Shown here: one piece after another, positions 31,173-44,184 of the stretch
Position numbering within the stretch: the first letter of the stretch is position 1
Layout: every line of letters starts with the position of its first letter
From: Steromphala cineraria
Lineage: Eukaryota; Mollusca; Gastropoda; Trochida; Trochidae
DNA: 64,000 nt
Direction: 5' to 3'
Assembly (NCBI GenBank): GCA_916613615.1
Contig: OU744723.1
Coordinates: 62,380,239-62,444,238, forward strand
Program-made: the position numbers and the translations under genes
The notes under the pieces: generated by a model
The model's database searches: none
Told to the model about the DNA's origin: nothing
Seen by the model: only the letters and a program-made list of their open reading frames with translations

Positions 31173-33070
31173 ATGTTACACCTGTAGTCATGAATCAAAC
31201 ACAGATGTTACACCTGTAGTCATGAATCAAACACAGATGTTACACCTGTAGTCATGAATCAAACACAGATGTTACACATGTAGTCATGAATCAAACACAG
31301 ATGTTACACCTGTAGTCATAAATCAAACACAGATGTTACACCTGTAGTCATGAATCAAACACAGATGTTACACCTGTAGTCATGAATCAAACACAGATGT
31401 TACACATGTAGTCATGAATCAAACACAGATGTTACACCTGTAGTCATGAATCAAACACAGATGTTACACCTGTAGTCATGAATCAAACACAGATGTTACA
31501 CATGTAGTCATGAATCAAACACAGATGTTACACCTGTAGTCATGAATCAAACACAGATGTTACACATGTAGTCATGAATCAAACACAGATGTTACACTTG
31601 TAGTCATGAATCAAACACAAATGTTACACTTGTAGTCATGAATCAAACACAGATGTTACACCTGTAGTCATGAATCAAACACAGATGTTACACCTGTAGT
31701 CATGAATCAAACACAGATGTTACACCTGTAGTCATGAATCAAACACAGATGTTACACCTGTAGTCATGAATCAAACACAGATGTTACACCTGTAGTCATG
31801 AATCAAACACAGATGTTACACATGTAGTCATGAATCAAACACAGATGTTACACCTGTAGTCATGAATCAAACACAGATGTTACACCTGTAGTCATGAATC
31901 AAACACAGATGTTACACCTGTAGTCATGAATCAAACACAGATGTTACACTTGTAGTCATGAATCAAACACAAATGTTACACATGTAGTCATGAATCAAAC
32001 ACAGATGTTACACTTGTAGTCACGAATCAAACACAGATGTTACACCTGTAGTCATGAATCAAACACAGATGTTACACATGTAGTCATGAATCAAACACAA
32101 ATGTTACACTTGTAGTCATGAATCAAACACAGATGTTACACATGTAGTCATGAATCAAACACAAATGTTACACCTGTAGTCATGAATCAAACACAAATGT
32201 TACACCTGTAGTCATGAATCAAACACAAATGTTACACATGTAGTCATGAATCAAACACAGATGTTTCACATGTAGTCATGAATCAAACACAAATGTTACA
32301 CATGTAGTCATGAATCAAACACAAATGTTACACCTGTAGTCATGAATCAAACACAAATGTTTCACATGTAGTCATGAATCAAACACAAATGTTACACCTG
32401 TAGTCATGAATCAAACACAAATGTTACACTTGTAGTCATGAATCAAAAAAACATATTACACATGTAGTCATGAATCAAACACAAATGTTACACCTGTAGT
32501 CATGAATCAAACACAAATGTTACACCTGTAGTCATGAATCAAACACAAATGTTACACATGTAGTCATGAATCAAACACAAATGTTACACCTGTAGTCATG
32601 AATCAAACACAGATGTTACACTTGTAGTCATGAATCAAAAAAACATATTACACATGTAGTCATGAATCAAACACAAATGTTACACCTGTAGTCATGAATC
32701 AAACACAAATGTTACACCTGTAGTCATGAATCAAACACAAATGTTACACCTGTAGTCATGAATCAAACACAAATGTTACACATGTAGTCATGAATCAAAC
32801 ACAAATGTTACACATGTAGTCATGAATCAAACACAAATGTTACACTTGTAGTCATGAATCAAACACAAATGTTACACATGTAGTCATGAATCAAACACAG
32901 ATGTTACACTTGTAGTCACGAATCAAACACAGATGTTACACCTGTAGTCATGAATCAAACACAGATGTTACACCTGTAGTCATGAATCAAACACAAATGT
33001 TACACATGTAGTCATGAATCAAACACAGATGTTACAGATGTAGTCATGAATCAAACACAGATGTTACACC
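30751..33070 (+). repeat. CAGATG-rich satellite domain, first occurrence
   Basis: Most units here carry CACAGATG in place of CACAAATG, in long runs between about 31150 and 32100. Rare single-base markers are GTCATAAATC at about 31316 and GTCACGAATC at 32021 and 32917. Outside this and the later domain, CAGATG units are mostly single and are followed by an A-tract unit. Confidence 0.85.
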
Positions 33071-36000
33071 TGTAGTCATGAATCAAACACAAATGTTACA
33101 CCTGTAGTCATGAATCAAACACAAATGTTACACCTGTAGTCATGAATCAAACACAAATGTTACACATGTAGTCATGAATCAAACACAAATGTTACACCTG
33201 TAGTCATGAATCAAACACAAATGTTTCACATGTAGTCATGAATCAAACACAAATGTTTCACATGTAGTCATGAATCAAACACAAATGTTACACATGTAGT
33301 CATGAATCAAACACAAATGTTACACCTGTAGTCATGAATCAAACACAAATGTTACACATGTAGTCATGAATCAAACACAAATGTTACACATGTAGTCATG
33401 AATCAAACACAAATGTTACACCTGTAGTCATGAATCAAACACAAATGTTACACATGTAGTCATGAATCAAACACAAATGTTACACTTGTAGTCATGAATC
33501 AAACACAAATGTTACACTTGTAGTCATGAATCAAACACAAATGTTACACCTGTAGTCATGAATCAAACACAAATGTTACACCTGTAGTCATGAATCAAAC
33601 ACAAATGTTAAACCTGTAGTCATGAATCAAACACAAATGTTACACCTGTAGTCATGAATCAAACACAAATGTTTCACATTTAGTCATGAATCAAACACAA
33701 ATGTTACACCTGTAGTCATGAATCAAACACAAATGTTACACCTGTAGTCATGAATCAAACACAAATGTTACACATGTAGTCATGAATCAAACACAAATGT
33801 TACACCTGTAGTCATGAATCAAACACAAATGTTTCACATGTAGTCATGAATCAAACACAAATGTTACACCTGTAGTCATGAATCAAACACAGATGTTACA
33901 CTTGTAGTCATGAATCAAAAAAACATATTACACATGTAGTCATGAATCAAAAAAACATATTACACATGTAGTCATGAATCAAACACAAATGTTACACATG
34001 TAGTCATGAATCAAACACAAATGTTACACATGTAGTCATGAATCAAACACAAATGTTACACATGTAGTCATGAATCAAACACAAATGTTACACCTGTAGT
34101 CATGAATCAAACACAAATGTTTCACATGTAGTCATGAATCAAACACAAATGTTACACCTGTAGTCATGAATCAAACACAAATGTTACACTTGTAGTCATG
34201 AATCAAAAAAACATATTACACATGTAGTCATGAATCAAACACAAATGTTACACCTGTAGTCATGAATCAAACACAAATGTTACACCTGTAGTCATGAATC
34301 AAACACAAATGTTACACATGTAGTCATGAATCAAACACAAATGTTACACCTGTAGTCATGAATCAAACACAAATGTTAGACTTGTAGTCATGAATCAAAC
34401 ACAAATGTTACACATGTAGTCATGAATGAAACACAAATGTTACACCTGTAGTCATGAATCAAACACATATGTTACACATGTAGTCATGAATCAAACACAA
34501 ATGTTAAACCTGTAGTCATGAATCAAACACAAATGTTACACCTGTAGTCATGAATCAAACACAAATGTTTCACATGTAGTCATGAATCAAACACAAATGT
34601 TACACCTGTAGTCATGAATCAAACACAGATGTTACACTTGTAGTCATGAATCAAAAAAACATATTACACATGTAGTCATGAATCAAACACAAATGTTACA
34701 CCTGTAGTCATGAATCAAACACAAATGTTACACCTGTAGTCATGAATCAAACACAAATGTTACACCTGTAGTCATGAATCAAACACAAATGTTACACATG
34801 TAGTCATGAATCAAACACAAATGTTACACCTGTAGTCATGAATCAAACACAAATGTTTCACATGTAGTCATGAATCAAACACAAATGTTACACATGTAGT
34901 CATGAATCAAACACAAATGTTACACCTGTAGTCATGAATCAAACACAAATGTTACACCTGTAGTCATGAATCAAACACAAATGTTACACATGTAGTCATG
35001 AATCAAACACAAATGTTACACCTGTAGTCATGAATCAAACACAAATGTTACACATGTAGTCATGAATCAAACACAAATGTTACACCTGTAGTCATGAATC
35101 AAACACAAATGTTACACATGTAGTCATGAATCAAACACAAATGTTAAACCTGTAGTCATGAATCAAACACAAATGTTACACCTGTAGTCATGAATCAAAC
35201 ACAAATGTTAAACCTGTAGTCATGAATCAAACACAAATGTTAGACTTGTAGTCATGAATCAAACACAAATGTTACACATGTAGTCATGAATCAAACACAA
35301 ATGTTACACCTGTAGTCATGAATCAAACACAAATGTTACACCTGTAGTCATGAATCAAACACAAATGTTACACCTGTAGTCATGAATCAAACACAAATGT
35401 TACACCTGTAGTCATGAATCAAACACAAATGTTACACCTGTAGTCATGAATCAAACACAAATGTTACACCTGTAGTCATGAATCAAACACATATGTTACA
35501 CTTGTAGTCATGAATCAAACACAAATGTTACACCTGTAGTAATGAATCAAACACAAATGTTACACTTGTAGTCATTAATCAAACACAAATATTACACATG
35601 TAGTCATGAATCAAACACAAATGTTACACTTGTAGTCATGAATCAAACACAAATGTTACACTTGTAGTCATGAATCAAACACAAATGTTACACCTGTAGT
35701 CATGAATCAAACACAAATGTTACACCTGTAGTCATGAATCAAACACAAATGTTAAACCTGTAGTCATGAATCAAACACAAATGTTACACCTGTAGTCATG
35801 AATCAAACACAAATGTTTCACATTTAGTCATGAATCAAACACAAATGTTACACATGTAGTCATGAATCAAACACAAATGTTACACCTGTAGTCATGAATC
35901 AAACACAAATGTTACACTTGTAGTCATTAATCAAACACAAATATTACACATGTAGTCATGAATCAAACACAAATGTTACACCTGTAGTCATGAATCAAAC

Positions 36001-37092
36001 ACAAATGTTACACTTGTAGTCATGAATCAAACACAAATGTTACACCTGTAGTCATGAATCAAACACAAATGTTACACCTGTAGTCATGAATCAAACACAA
36101 ATGTTAAACCTGTAGTCATGAATCAAACACAAATGTTACACCTGTAGTCATGAATCAAACACAAATGTTTCACATTTAGTCATGAATCAAACACAAATGT
36201 TACACCTGTAGTCATGAATCAAACACAAATGTTACACCTGTAGTCATGAATCAAACACAAATGTTACACATGTAGTCATGAATCAAACACAAATGATACA
36301 CCTGTAGTCATGAATCAAACACAAATGTTTCACATGTAGTCATGAATCAAACACAAATGTTACACCTGTAGTCATGAATCAAACACAGATGTTACACTTG
36401 TAGTCATGAATCAAAAAAACATATTACACATGTAGTCATGAATCAAAAAAACATATTACACATGTAGTCATGAATCAAACACAAATGTTACACCTGTAGT
36501 CATGAATCAAATACAAATGTTACACATGTAGTCATGAATCAAACACAAATGTTACACCTGTAGTCATGAATCAAACACAAATGTTACACCTGTAGTCATG
36601 AATCAAACACAAATGTTTCACATGTAGTCATGAATCAAACACAAATGTTACACCTGTAGTCATGAATCAAACACAAATGTTACACTTGTAGTCATGAATC
36701 AAAAAAACATATTACACATGTAGTCATGAATCAAACACAAATGTTACACCTGTAGTCATGAATCAAACACATATGTTACACTTGTAGTCATGAATCAAAC
36801 ACAAATGTTACACATGTAGTCATGAATCAAACACAAATGTTACACTTGTAGTCATTAATCAAACACAAATATTACACATGTAGTCATGAATCAAACACAA
36901 ATGTTACACTTGTAGTCATGAATCAAACACAAATGTTACACTTGTAGTCATGAATCAAACACAAATGTTACACCTGTAGTCATGAATCAAACACAAATGT
37001 TACACCTGTAGTCATGAATCAAACACAAATGTTAAACCTGTAGTCATGAATCAAACACAAATGTTACACCTGTAGTCATGAATCAAACACAA

Positions 37093-37104
37093 TTGTAACA
37101 TGAC
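37093..37104 (+). repeat. 12-bp inverted repeat, left (copy 1)
   Basis: TTGTAACATGAC at the left border pairs perfectly with GTCATGTTACAA at 37794-37805. In copies 2 and 3 the pair is 44185-44196/44885-44896 and 48429-48440/49129-49140, each with two mismatches, so copy 1 keeps the older or more intact form. Confidence 0.85.
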
Positions 37105-37793
37105 TTCGGTAAATACTCGTTTCTGATTGGTTGATTTGAAGAATTTGCCAGTGTTAAATGGCAATGAACACCCGCAAATTGGCTGAGGCGAATCACCGCG
37201 AAAGGATACATTATTTGGTCCACCTCAACATTAAAATGTTCTGATTCTCCCTATATCCGTGACCGATTCACATTTTACTGTTGTTGCTGTCATTTTCTAA
37301 CTTGCGCATTCCCGTAGATGCCAAGAATCCTTTTCAATTTGCTTTAGTTTTATGTAACCAAACTTTCTTAATTGGCTAAGTTTCTCCTAATTTGCCGCCT
37401 TGAGCCATGCGGCCGGTTTCTTTCGAATGCCGTTCCCATGGCACGACGTCACAAAGGCCAACGGTTATGACGTCATAATGATCGCGTCACCGTCACAATG
37501 GTCTGGGCGAGTTTAAGATATTTGTTCAGTCGGGTTTGTTCCTGTTGGTTTATGAATTATATAACTGTTTTCTCTATCGTAAATTTCACAGTGAAAACTA
37601 TATGATCTCACCGTTATGAGTGCAACTGGTTTGCAATATTAGAACACTATTTTAATGTCTATAACACTGGGAATTCCTTCTTCTTTATAGCTGCGAACAC
37701 CTATAACAATAATGGATCAGTCGTTAGATCCTTTCAACTCAAGAGTTCCCTACGCAAAAATAGAGTTCGCTCTTAAAATGCTTATAACTAACG

Positions 37794-37805
37794 GTCATGT
37801 TACAA
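37794..37805 (-). repeat. 12-bp inverted repeat, right, internal (copy 1)
   Basis: GTCATGTTACAA is the exact reverse complement of the left border. It lies four bases before the long palindrome, so about 169 bp of insert lies outside this inverted-repeat pair. It shares ATGTTACA with the satellite unit, which may be chance. Confidence 0.85.
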
Positions 37806-37809
37806 TATC

Positions 37810-37970
37810 GATAAATAGTTGCGTTTGTAAAATTTCCGGGATTCATTGTTATTCAACATCCGCAAATTTAAGCGTTTAAAACCTCCGGCTAACGCCGTCG
37901 GTTTTAAACTAAATTTGCGGGTGTTGAATAACAATGAATCCCGGAAATTTTACAAACGCAACTATTTATC
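37810..37970. repeat. 161-bp near-perfect palindrome (copy 1)
   Basis: The arms begin with GATAAATAGTTGCG and end with its reverse complement CGCAACTATTTATC. Pairing runs about 60 bases with a single mismatch (T at the ATCCGC position of the left arm), then continues imperfectly through a TTTAAAAC/GTTTTAAA segment to a GC-rich centre (GGCTAACGCCG). Single-stranded DNA or RNA from this region would fold into a very stable hairpin. Confidence 0.92.
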
Positions 37971-37974
37971 TTCT

Positions 37975-40900
37975 AAATGTTTCACATTTAGTCATGAATC
38001 AAACACAAATGTTACACATGTAGTCATGAATCAAACACAAATGTTACACCTGTAGTCATGAATCAAACACAAATGTTACACTTGTAGTCATTAATCAAAC
38101 ACAAATATTACACATGTAGTCATGAATCAAACACAAATGTTACACTTGTAGTCATGAATCAAACACAAATGTTACACATGTAGTCATGAATCAAACACAA
38201 ATGTTACACCTGTAGTCATGAATCAAACACAAATGTTACACCTGTAGTCATGAATCAAACACAAATGTTAAACCTGTAGTCATGAATCAAACACAAATGT
38301 TACACCTGTAGTCATGAATCAAACACAAATGTTTCACATTTAGTCATGAATCAAACACAAATGTTACACCTGTAGTCATGAATCAAACACAAATGTTACA
38401 CCTGTAGTCATGAATCAAACACAAATGTTACACATGTAGTCATGAATCAAACACAAATGTTACACCTGTAGTCATGAATCAAACACAAATGTTTCACATG
38501 TAGTCATGAATCAAACACAAATGTTACACCTGTAGTCATGAATCAAACACAGATGTTACAATTGTAGTCATGAATCAAAAAAACATATTACACATGTAGT
38601 CATGAATCAAAAAAACATATTACACATGTAGTCATGAATCAAACACAAATGTTACACCTGTAGTCATGAATCAAACACAAATGTTACACATGTAGTCATG
38701 AATCAAACACAAATGTTACACCTGTAGTCATGAATCAAACACAAATGTTACACCTGTAGTCATGAATCAAACACAAATGTTTCACCTGTAGTCATGAATC
38801 AAACACAAATGTTTCACATGTAGTCATGAATCAAACACAAATGTTACACCTGTAGTCATGAATCAAACACAAATGTTACACTTGTAGTCATGAATCAAAA
38901 AAACATATTACACATGTAGTCATGAATCAAACACAAATGTTACACATGTAGTCATGAATCAAACACAAATGTTACACTTGTAGTCATGAATCAAACACAA
39001 ATGTTACACTTGTAGTCATGAATCAAACACAAATGTTACACCTGTAGTCATGAATCAAACACAAATGTTTCACATGTAGTCATGAATCAAACACAGATGT
39101 TACACCTGTAGTCATGAATCAAACACAGATGTTACACCTGTAGTCATGAATCAAACACAGATGTTACACCTGTAGTCATGAATCAAACACAGATGTTACA
39201 CATGTAGTCATGAATCAAACACAGATGTTTCACATGTAGTCATGAATCAAACACAGATGTTACACTTGTAGTCATGAATCAAACACAAATGTTACACATG
39301 CAGTCATGAATCAAACACAAATGTTACACCTGTAGTCATGAATCAAACACAAATGTTACACCTGTAGTCATGAATCAAACACAAATGTTACACTTGTAGT
39401 CATGAATCAAAAAAACATATTACACATGTAGTCATGAATCAAACACAAATGTTACACTTGTAGTCATGAATCAAACACAAATGTTACACTTGTAGTCATG
39501 AATCAAACACAGATGTTACACCTGTAGTCATGAATCAAACACAGATGTTACACCTGTAGTCATGAATCAAACACAGATGTTACACCTGTAGTCATGAATC
39601 AAACACAGATGTTACACATGTAGTCATGAATCAAACACAGATGTTACACCTGTAGTCATAAATCAAACACAGATGTTACACCTGTAGTCATGAATCAAAC
39701 ACAGATGTTACACCTGTAGTCATGAATCAAACACAAATGTTACACATGTAGTCATGAATCAAACACAGATGTTACACCTGTAGTCATGAATCAAACACAG
39801 ATGTTACACCTGTAGTCATGAATCAAACACAGATGTTACACATGTAGTCATGAATCAAACACAGATGTTACACCTGTAGTCATGAATCAAACACAGATGT
39901 TACACATGTAGTCATGAATCAAACACAGATGTTACACTTGTAGTCATGAATCAAACACAAATGTTACACTTGTAGTCATGAATCAAACACAGATGTTACA
40001 CCTGTAGTCATGAATCAAACACAGATGTTACACCTGTAGTCATGAATCAAACACAAATGTTACACCTGTAGTCATGAATCAAACACAAATGTTACACCTG
40101 TAGTCATGAATCAAACACAGATGTTACACCTGTAGTCATGAATCAAACACAGATGTTACACATGTAGTCATGAATCAAACACAGATGTTACACCTGTAGT
40201 CATGAATCAAACACAGATGTTACACCTGTAGTCATGAATCAAACACAGATGTTACACCTGTAGTCATGAATCAAACACAGATGTTACACTTGTAGTCATG
40301 AATCAAACACAAATGTTACACATGTAGTCATGAATCAAACACAGATGTTACACTTGTAGTCACGAATCAAACACAGATGTTACACCTGTAGTCATGAATC
40401 AAACACAGATGTTACACCTGTAGTCATGAATCAAACACAAATGTTACACATGTAGTCATGAATCAAACACAGATGTTACACATGTAGTCATGAATCAAAC
40501 ACAGATGTTACACATGTAGTCATGAATCAAACACAGATGTTACACCTGTAGTCATGAATCAAACACAAATGTTACACATGTAGTCATGAATCAAACACAG
40601 ATGTTTCACATGTAGTCATGAATCAAACACAAATGTTACACATGTAGTCATGAATCAAACACAAATGTTACACCTGTAGTCATGAATCAAACACAAATGT
40701 TTCACATGTAGTCATGAATCAAACACAAATGTTACACCTGTAGTCATGAATCAAACACAAATGTTACACTTGTAGTCATGAATCAAAAAAACATATTACA
40801 CATGTAGTCATGAATCAAACACAAATGTTACACCTGTAGTCATGAATCAAACACAAATGTTACACCTGTAGTCATGAATCAAACACAAATGTTACACATG

Positions 40901-43900
40901 TAGTCATGAATCAAACACAAATGTTACACTTGTAGTCATGAATCAAACACAAATGTTACACTTGTAGTCATGAATCAAACACAAATGTTACACCTGTAGT
41001 CATGAATCAAACACAAATGTTTCACATGTAGTCATGAATCAAACACAGATGTTACACCTGTAGTCATGAATCAAACACAGATGTTACACCTGTAGTCATG
41101 AATCAAACACAGATGTTACACCTGTAGTCATGAATCAAACACAGATGTTACACATGTAGTCATGAATCAAACACAGATGTTTCACATGTAGTCATGAATC
41201 AAACACAGATGTTACACTTGTAGTCATGAATCAAACACAAATGTTACACATGCAGTCATGAATCAAACACAAATGTTACACCTGTAGTCATGAATCAAAC
41301 ACAAATGTTACACCTGTAGTCATGAATCAAACACAAATGTTACACTTGTAGTCATGAATCAAAAAAACATATTACACATGTAGTCATGAATCAAACACAA
41401 ATGTTACACTTGTAGTCATGAATCAAACACAAATGTTACACATGTAGTCATGAATCAAACACAGATGTTACACCTGTAGTCATGAATCAAACACAGATGT
41501 TACACCTGTAGTCATGAATCAAACACAGATGTTACACCTGTAGTCATGAATCAAACACAGATGTTACACATGTAGTCATGAATCAAACACAGATGTTACA
41601 CCTGTAGTCATAAATCAAACACAGATGTTACACCTGTAGTCATGAATCAAACACAGATGTTACACCTGTAGTCATGAATCAAACACAGATGTTACACATG
41701 TAGTCATGAATCAAACACAGATGTTACACCTGTAGTCATGAATCAAACACAGATGTTACACCTGTAGTCATGAATCAAACACAGATGTTACACATGTAGT
41801 CATGAATCAAACACAGATGTTACACCTGTAGTCATGAATCAAACACAGATGTTACACATGTAGTCATGAATCAAACACAGATGTTACACCTGTAGTCATG
41901 AATCAAACACAAATGTTACACTTGTAGTCATGAATCAAACACAGATGTTACACCTGTAGTCATGAATCAAACACAGATGTTACACCTGTAGTCATGAATC
42001 AAACACAGATGTTACACCTGTAGTCATGAATCAAACACAGATGTTACACCTGTAGTCATGAATCAAACACAGATGTTACACCTGTAGTCATGAATCAAAC
42101 ACAGATGTTACACATGTAGTCATGAATCAAACACAGATGTTACACCTGTAGTCATGAATCAAACACAGATGTTACACCTGTAGTCATGAATCAAACACAG
42201 ATGTTACACCTGTAGTCATGAATCAAACACAGATGTTACACTTGTAGTCATGAATCAAACACAAATGTTACACATGTAGTCATGAATCAAACACAGATGT
42301 TACACTTGTAGTCACGAATCAAACACAGATGTTACACCTGTAGTCATGAATCAAACACAGATGTTACACCTGTAGTCATGAATCAAACACAAATGTTACA
42401 CATGTAGTCATGAATCAAACACAGATGTTACACATGTAGTCATGAATCAAACACAGATGTTACACATGTAGTCATGAATCAAACACAGATGTTACACCTG
42501 TAGTCATGAATCAAACACAAATGTTACACATGTAGTCATGAATCAAACACAGATGTTTCACATGTAGTCATGAATCAAACACAAATGTTACACATGTAGT
42601 CATGAATCAAACACAAATGTTACACCTGTAGTCATGAATCAAACACAAATGTTTCACATGTAGTCATGAATCAAACACAAATGTTACACCTGTAGTCATG
42701 AATCAAACACAAATGTTACACTTGTAGTCATGAATCAAAAAAACATATTACACATGTAGTCATGAATCAAACACAAATGTTACACCTGTAGTCATGAATC
42801 AAACACAAATGTTACACCTGTAGTCATGAATCAAACACAAATGTTACACATGTAGTCATGAATCAAACACAAATGTTACACCTGTAGTCATGAATCAAAC
42901 ACAGATGTTACACTTGTAGTCATGAATCAAAAAAACATATTACACATGTAGTCATGAATCAAACACAAATGTTACACCTGTAGTCATGAATCAAACACAA
43001 ATGTTACACCTGTAGTCATGAATCAAACACAAATGTTACACCTGTAGTCATGAATCAAACACAAATGTTACACATGTAGTCATGAATCAAACACAAATGT
43101 TACACATGTAGTCATGAATCAAACACAAATGTTACACTTGTAGTCATGAATCAAACACAAATGTTACACATGTAGTCATGAATCAAACACAGATGTTACA
43201 CTTGTAGTCACGAATCAAACACAGATGTTACACCTGTAGTCATGAATCAAACACAGATGTTACACCTGTAGTCATGAATCAAACACAAATGTTACACATG
43301 TAGTCATGAATCAAACACAGATGTTACAGATGTAGTCATGAATCAAACACAGATGTTACACCTGTAGTCATGAATCAAACACAAATGTTACACCTGTAGT
43401 CATGAATCAAACACAAATGTTACACCTGTAGTCATGAATCAAACACAAATGTTACACATGTAGTCATGAATCAAACACAAATGTTACACCTGTAGTCATG
43501 AATCAAACACAAATGTTTCACATGTAGTCATGAATCAAACACAAATGTTTCACATGTAGTCATGAATCAAACACAAATGTTACACATGTAGTCATGAATC
43601 AAACACAAATGTTACACCTGTAGTCATGAATCAAACACAAATGTTACACATGTAGTCATGAATCAAACACAAATGTTACACATGTAGTCATGAATCAAAC
43701 ACAAATGTTACACCTGTAGTCATGAATCAAACACAAATGTTACACATGTAGTCATGAATCAAACACAAATGTTACACCTGTAGTCATGAATCAAACACAA
43801 ATGTTACACATGTAGTCATGAATCAAACACAAATGTTAAACCTGTAGTCATGAATCAAACACAAATGTTACACCTGTAGTCATGAATCAAACACAAATGT

Positions 43901-44184
43901 TAAACCTGTAGTCATGAATCAAACACAAATGTTACACCTGTAGTCATGAATCAAACACAAATGTTAGACTTGTAGTCATGAATCAAACACAAATGTTACA
44001 CATGTAGTCATGAATCAAACACAAATGTTACACATGTAGTCATGAATCAAACAAATATGTTACACTTGTAGTCATGAATCAAACACAAATGTTACACCTG
44101 TAGTCATGAATCAAACACAAATGTTACACCTGTAGTCATGAATCAAACACAAATGTTACACCTGTAGTCATGAATCAAACACAA
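37975..44184 (+). repeat. 32-bp satellite array, block 2
   Basis: The same 32-bp unit in the same orientation, about 194 copies between the first and second inserts. It continues the higher-order repeat that was interrupted by the first insert and includes the CAGATG-rich domain (about 39.1-43.4 kb). Within it a 1,952-bp segment is tandemly duplicated. Confidence 0.98.
39063..42966 (+). repeat. 1,952-bp tandem duplication inside the CAGATG-rich domain
   Basis: Landmarks repeat at 1,952 bp (61 units): TTTCACATG followed by CAGATG at 39063 and 41015, GTCATAAATC at 39660 and 41612, GTCACGAATC at 40361 and 42313, and an A-tract unit at 40781 and 42733. The first copy matches the earlier domain at 30.7-32.6 kb at an offset of 8,340 bp. 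Confidence 0.88.

Larger units (their letters stand above)
1897..37092 (+). repeat. 32-bp satellite array, block 1
   Basis: Head-to-tail copies of a 32-bp unit run without interruption for about 35 kb (roughly 1,100 units). A typical unit is at 3311-3342; its core is TGTAGTCATGAATC, and it is about 34% G+C with no CpG. Common variants are a C, A or T before the TG of the core (CACCTG, CACATG, CACTTG), an A-tract unit with AAAAAAACATATTA, CATTAATC plus AAATATT units, CAGATG units, AAACCTG, AGACTTG and TTTCACATTTAG units. Stops fall in every frame on both strands, so it is not coding. Period breaks are rare: +2 bp at 3021-3030 and -1 bp near 10907 and 26106. Units near the left edge (about 1900-2200) are more diverged, as expected at an array boundary. 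Confidence 0.98.
37093..37974. mobile_element. Non-coding mobile-element-like insert, copy 1 (882 bp)
   Basis: A segment unrelated to the satellite, inserted cleanly in one unit. Comparison with the uninterrupted higher-order copy (empty site around 29629-29645) shows 884 extra bases: an 882-bp element plus a 2-bp AA duplication, or 884 bp with no duplication. It begins TTGTAACATGAC, and the exact inverted repeat of these 12 bases is at 37794-37805, not at the far end. The last part is a 161-bp palindrome, then TATCTTCT. No open frame of note and no RNA polymerase III boxes are seen, so it is a non-autonomous element. On the minus strand the insertion falls between two T bases, which is the known habit of Helentron-type rolling-circle elements, and the structure (inverted repeat well inside one end, strong hairpin) is in keeping; but the hairpin is far longer than usual, and a MITE with extra sequence is possible. 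It differs from copies 2 and 3 at about 45 bases (about 5%) plus one 1-bp indel. Confidence 0.75.
28953..38573 (+). repeat. Third higher-order copy at 7,456-bp offset, interrupted by insert 1
   Basis: The A-tract landmark at 28953 recurs at 36409 (7,456 bp, 233 units). The next landmark, 30233, recurs at 38573, 8,340 bp away, which is 7,456 plus 884 bp. The extra 884 bp is exactly the first insert. Unit order on both sides of the insert is the same as in the uninterrupted copy. Confidence 0.88.

Noticed and set aside
37093..37805. Simple MITE bounded by the 12-bp inverted repeats
   Set aside because: The empty-site comparison shows the insert continues 169 bp past the right inverted repeat, and all three copies include that part.
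37093..37974. Canonical Helitron
   Set aside because: The right end can be read as CTAA, but the left end is TTGTAAC and not TC, the site is not A^T, and the hairpin is much longer than the usual one. A Helentron-like origin is left open.
37846..38055. 69-codon open frame, also at 44937-45146 and 49181-49390
   Set aside because: It starts within the palindrome and runs into satellite. Its conservation follows from that of the element and satellite, it has no recognisable domain, and its C-terminal part is simply translated 32-bp repeat.
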